Assembly: GCF_019649055.1 (NCBI RefSeq)
Contig: NW_026570338.1
Span: 124,001-188,000 of the forward strand
Source of the DNA: Paramacrobiotus metropolitanus
Taxonomy: Eukaryota; Tardigrada; Eutardigrada; Parachela; Macrobiotidae
DNA length: 64,000 bases
Direction: 5' to 3'
This document shows, piece by piece, positions 62,959 to 64,000 of the stretch. The notes beneath the pieces are model-generated. The model made no database searches. It was given only the letters and a program-made list of their open reading frames with translations, and was not told the DNA's origin. Each line of letters begins with the position of its first letter. Positions within the stretch are counted from its first letter, which is position 1. The position numbers were made by a program, and so were the translations under genes.

Positions 62959-64000
62959 TTAACAATAATAAGTGAGCACATTTTCCTGAGTGCCGCGAAC
63001 GAGAAGAGTCGGCGGGAGGTCAGCGGTGAGGGTCTCCAGGGTGGCCATGTACAAGGGCGCTGTTTGGTCCTTCTTGGGAAGCGGCAATGTCACCACGTTC
63101 AAGGCCGACTTGGCTGAGTGCTCCAGGAGCAAATCGCGTAGACTGTATTACAGCGCATGTATATTAGATAACAGCTGGATAACTCCTGTTATTTTTGCAA
63201 CGATACGCGAGCCGTGCGAACGTGCACGCATAAGTACTTTATACTGTAGATATGTGAAATTGTCAATGAGCACTCACCGTATATGTCGCTTGGTTTTTTC
63301 CTTAAGGTCAACCATGCTGAAGTGCTTATTGAGAGGATCTCGGCGGTCATGGATAATGCTGTGGACGCTCTTCCTTCTTTCACGTGTGTTCTCTTCGATT
63401 ATCTTCTGGAACCACTGCATACTGTAACGGCAAACGTACCGTATTTACTCAGTATTAATTTTACCCCATGATTAACTTATTTCTTATCCCTTTTAAAGTT
63501 ATTCTTTATATTATGAACTATTGCCAGGTATTTACACGGCCGGCATATTGTGTTACACTGTCTAACATAATCTACAGTATGTAGGTACTCAAGTAAATCG
63601 CAGAGATAATAAATGATGGAACGTACTTAGCAGCACTTGGCGCAATGTCCAGATCCACCGGCACAACATCCAACGCTTCAATGCGGAACTTATCCAACAA
63701 TGCCCGCATATTGCTCTTAATTTGCTCCTCCGTGGGAGCTTCCGAAGCATCCTCCTTCGGCTTGGCCGGCAGGCAGAAGACCTTTAGCTTACAGCCGCGC
63801 CACGGCGACGACTGGGTTAACAGATACGGCAGCAGCAATCCCAACCCTAAGGTCAACGGTTTACGTGCATGACTACAAGCTCGCAGAACTACCGACGGCC
63901 AAAGGTCAGCGTGCACTCACCTCCGTCGTCGTACAGCCACCACACATGGATCTCCCCGAGAATGATTTTTTTCTTGCCAGCTTCAAAGCGCTTGGACAGC
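62959..64000 (-). CDS. SLC12 cation-chloride cotransporter (NKCC/NCC type), C-terminal part
   Basis: Four exons on the minus strand: 64000-63921 (cut by the window edge), 63846-63627, 63421-63278 and 63142-62959 (stop TAA). They join in phase (G|GG, AA|T, CG|T). The cytoplasmic C-terminal domain reads KKKIILGEIHVWWLYDDGG, LGLLLPYLLTQSSPWRGCKL, MRALLDKFRIEALDVVPVDL, KRHIRLRDLLLEHSAKSA, and ends DLPPTLLVRGTQENVLTYYC. The DVWWLYDDGGLTLL-like and LPPxLLVRGxQENVLTxY landmarks are those of Na-K-2Cl and Na-Cl cotransporters rather than the K-Cl branch. In these families the domain controls dimerisation and trafficking of a twelve-helix transporter that moves Cl with Na and K across the plasma membrane. 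The membrane domain is outside the window. An extra segment rich in E, K and P (KPKEDASEAPTEEQIK) sits where family loops vary. Confidence 0.92.

Overview
This is animal nuclear DNA. Genes are split by introns with GT..AG borders, and several reading frames encode metazoan-specific families: a Turtle/IGSF9 adhesion receptor, a rhodopsin-type GPCR, an ionotropic glutamate-type receptor, histone H4, a mucin/EGF membrane protein and an NKCC/NCC-type SLC12 cotransporter. Real exons stand out because their third codon positions are rich in G and C while introns and intergenic DNA are AT-rich. The family mix suggests an invertebrate, most likely an ecdysozoan. The F-box gene at the left end resembles lineage-expanded proteins I loosely associate with tardigrades, but I cannot confirm the species from sequence alone.

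Layout: 0.7-3.6 kb is a three-exon F-box-like gene on the minus strand. From about 6.2 kb (a candidate signal-peptide exon) or from 24.0 kb (first certain exon) to 32.1 kb runs a large plus-strand gene for a Turtle/IGSF9-type receptor with five Ig domains, two FN3 domains, one membrane segment and a long cytoplasmic tail. The roughly 17.7 kb without exons before it alternates between AT-rich and balanced blocks about every 0.9 kb and is enriched in one octamer. A two-exon GPCR lies at 34.7-38.0 kb (+). An ionotropic-receptor gene lies at 40.0-43.1 kb (-), and a strikingly divergent histone H4 at 44.2 kb (+).

The interval 45.7-50.4 kb holds small genes: a pair of diverged, inverted secreted-peptide sequences, a four-pass membrane protein and a three-exon Gly/Trp-rich secreted protein. 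A seven-exon mucin-like EGF/SEA-like membrane protein occupies 51.8-59.9 kb (-). Its first intron carries a 1.7 kb foldback (giant hairpin) element with ends built from repeated small palindromes. Two of its introns share a second dispersed repeat. The right edge (63.0-64.0 kb, -) is the C-terminal part of an SLC12 cation-chloride cotransporter that continues outside the window.

The genes are unrelated in function; there is no operon-like logic. Several encode neuronal or epithelial surface proteins. Two otherwise intact genes each contain one apparent single-base frame break in a run of four C, which points to homopolymer sequence errors rather than decay. All exon borders were placed by eye from splice consensus, reading phase and protein similarity recalled from family knowledge; no searches were run.
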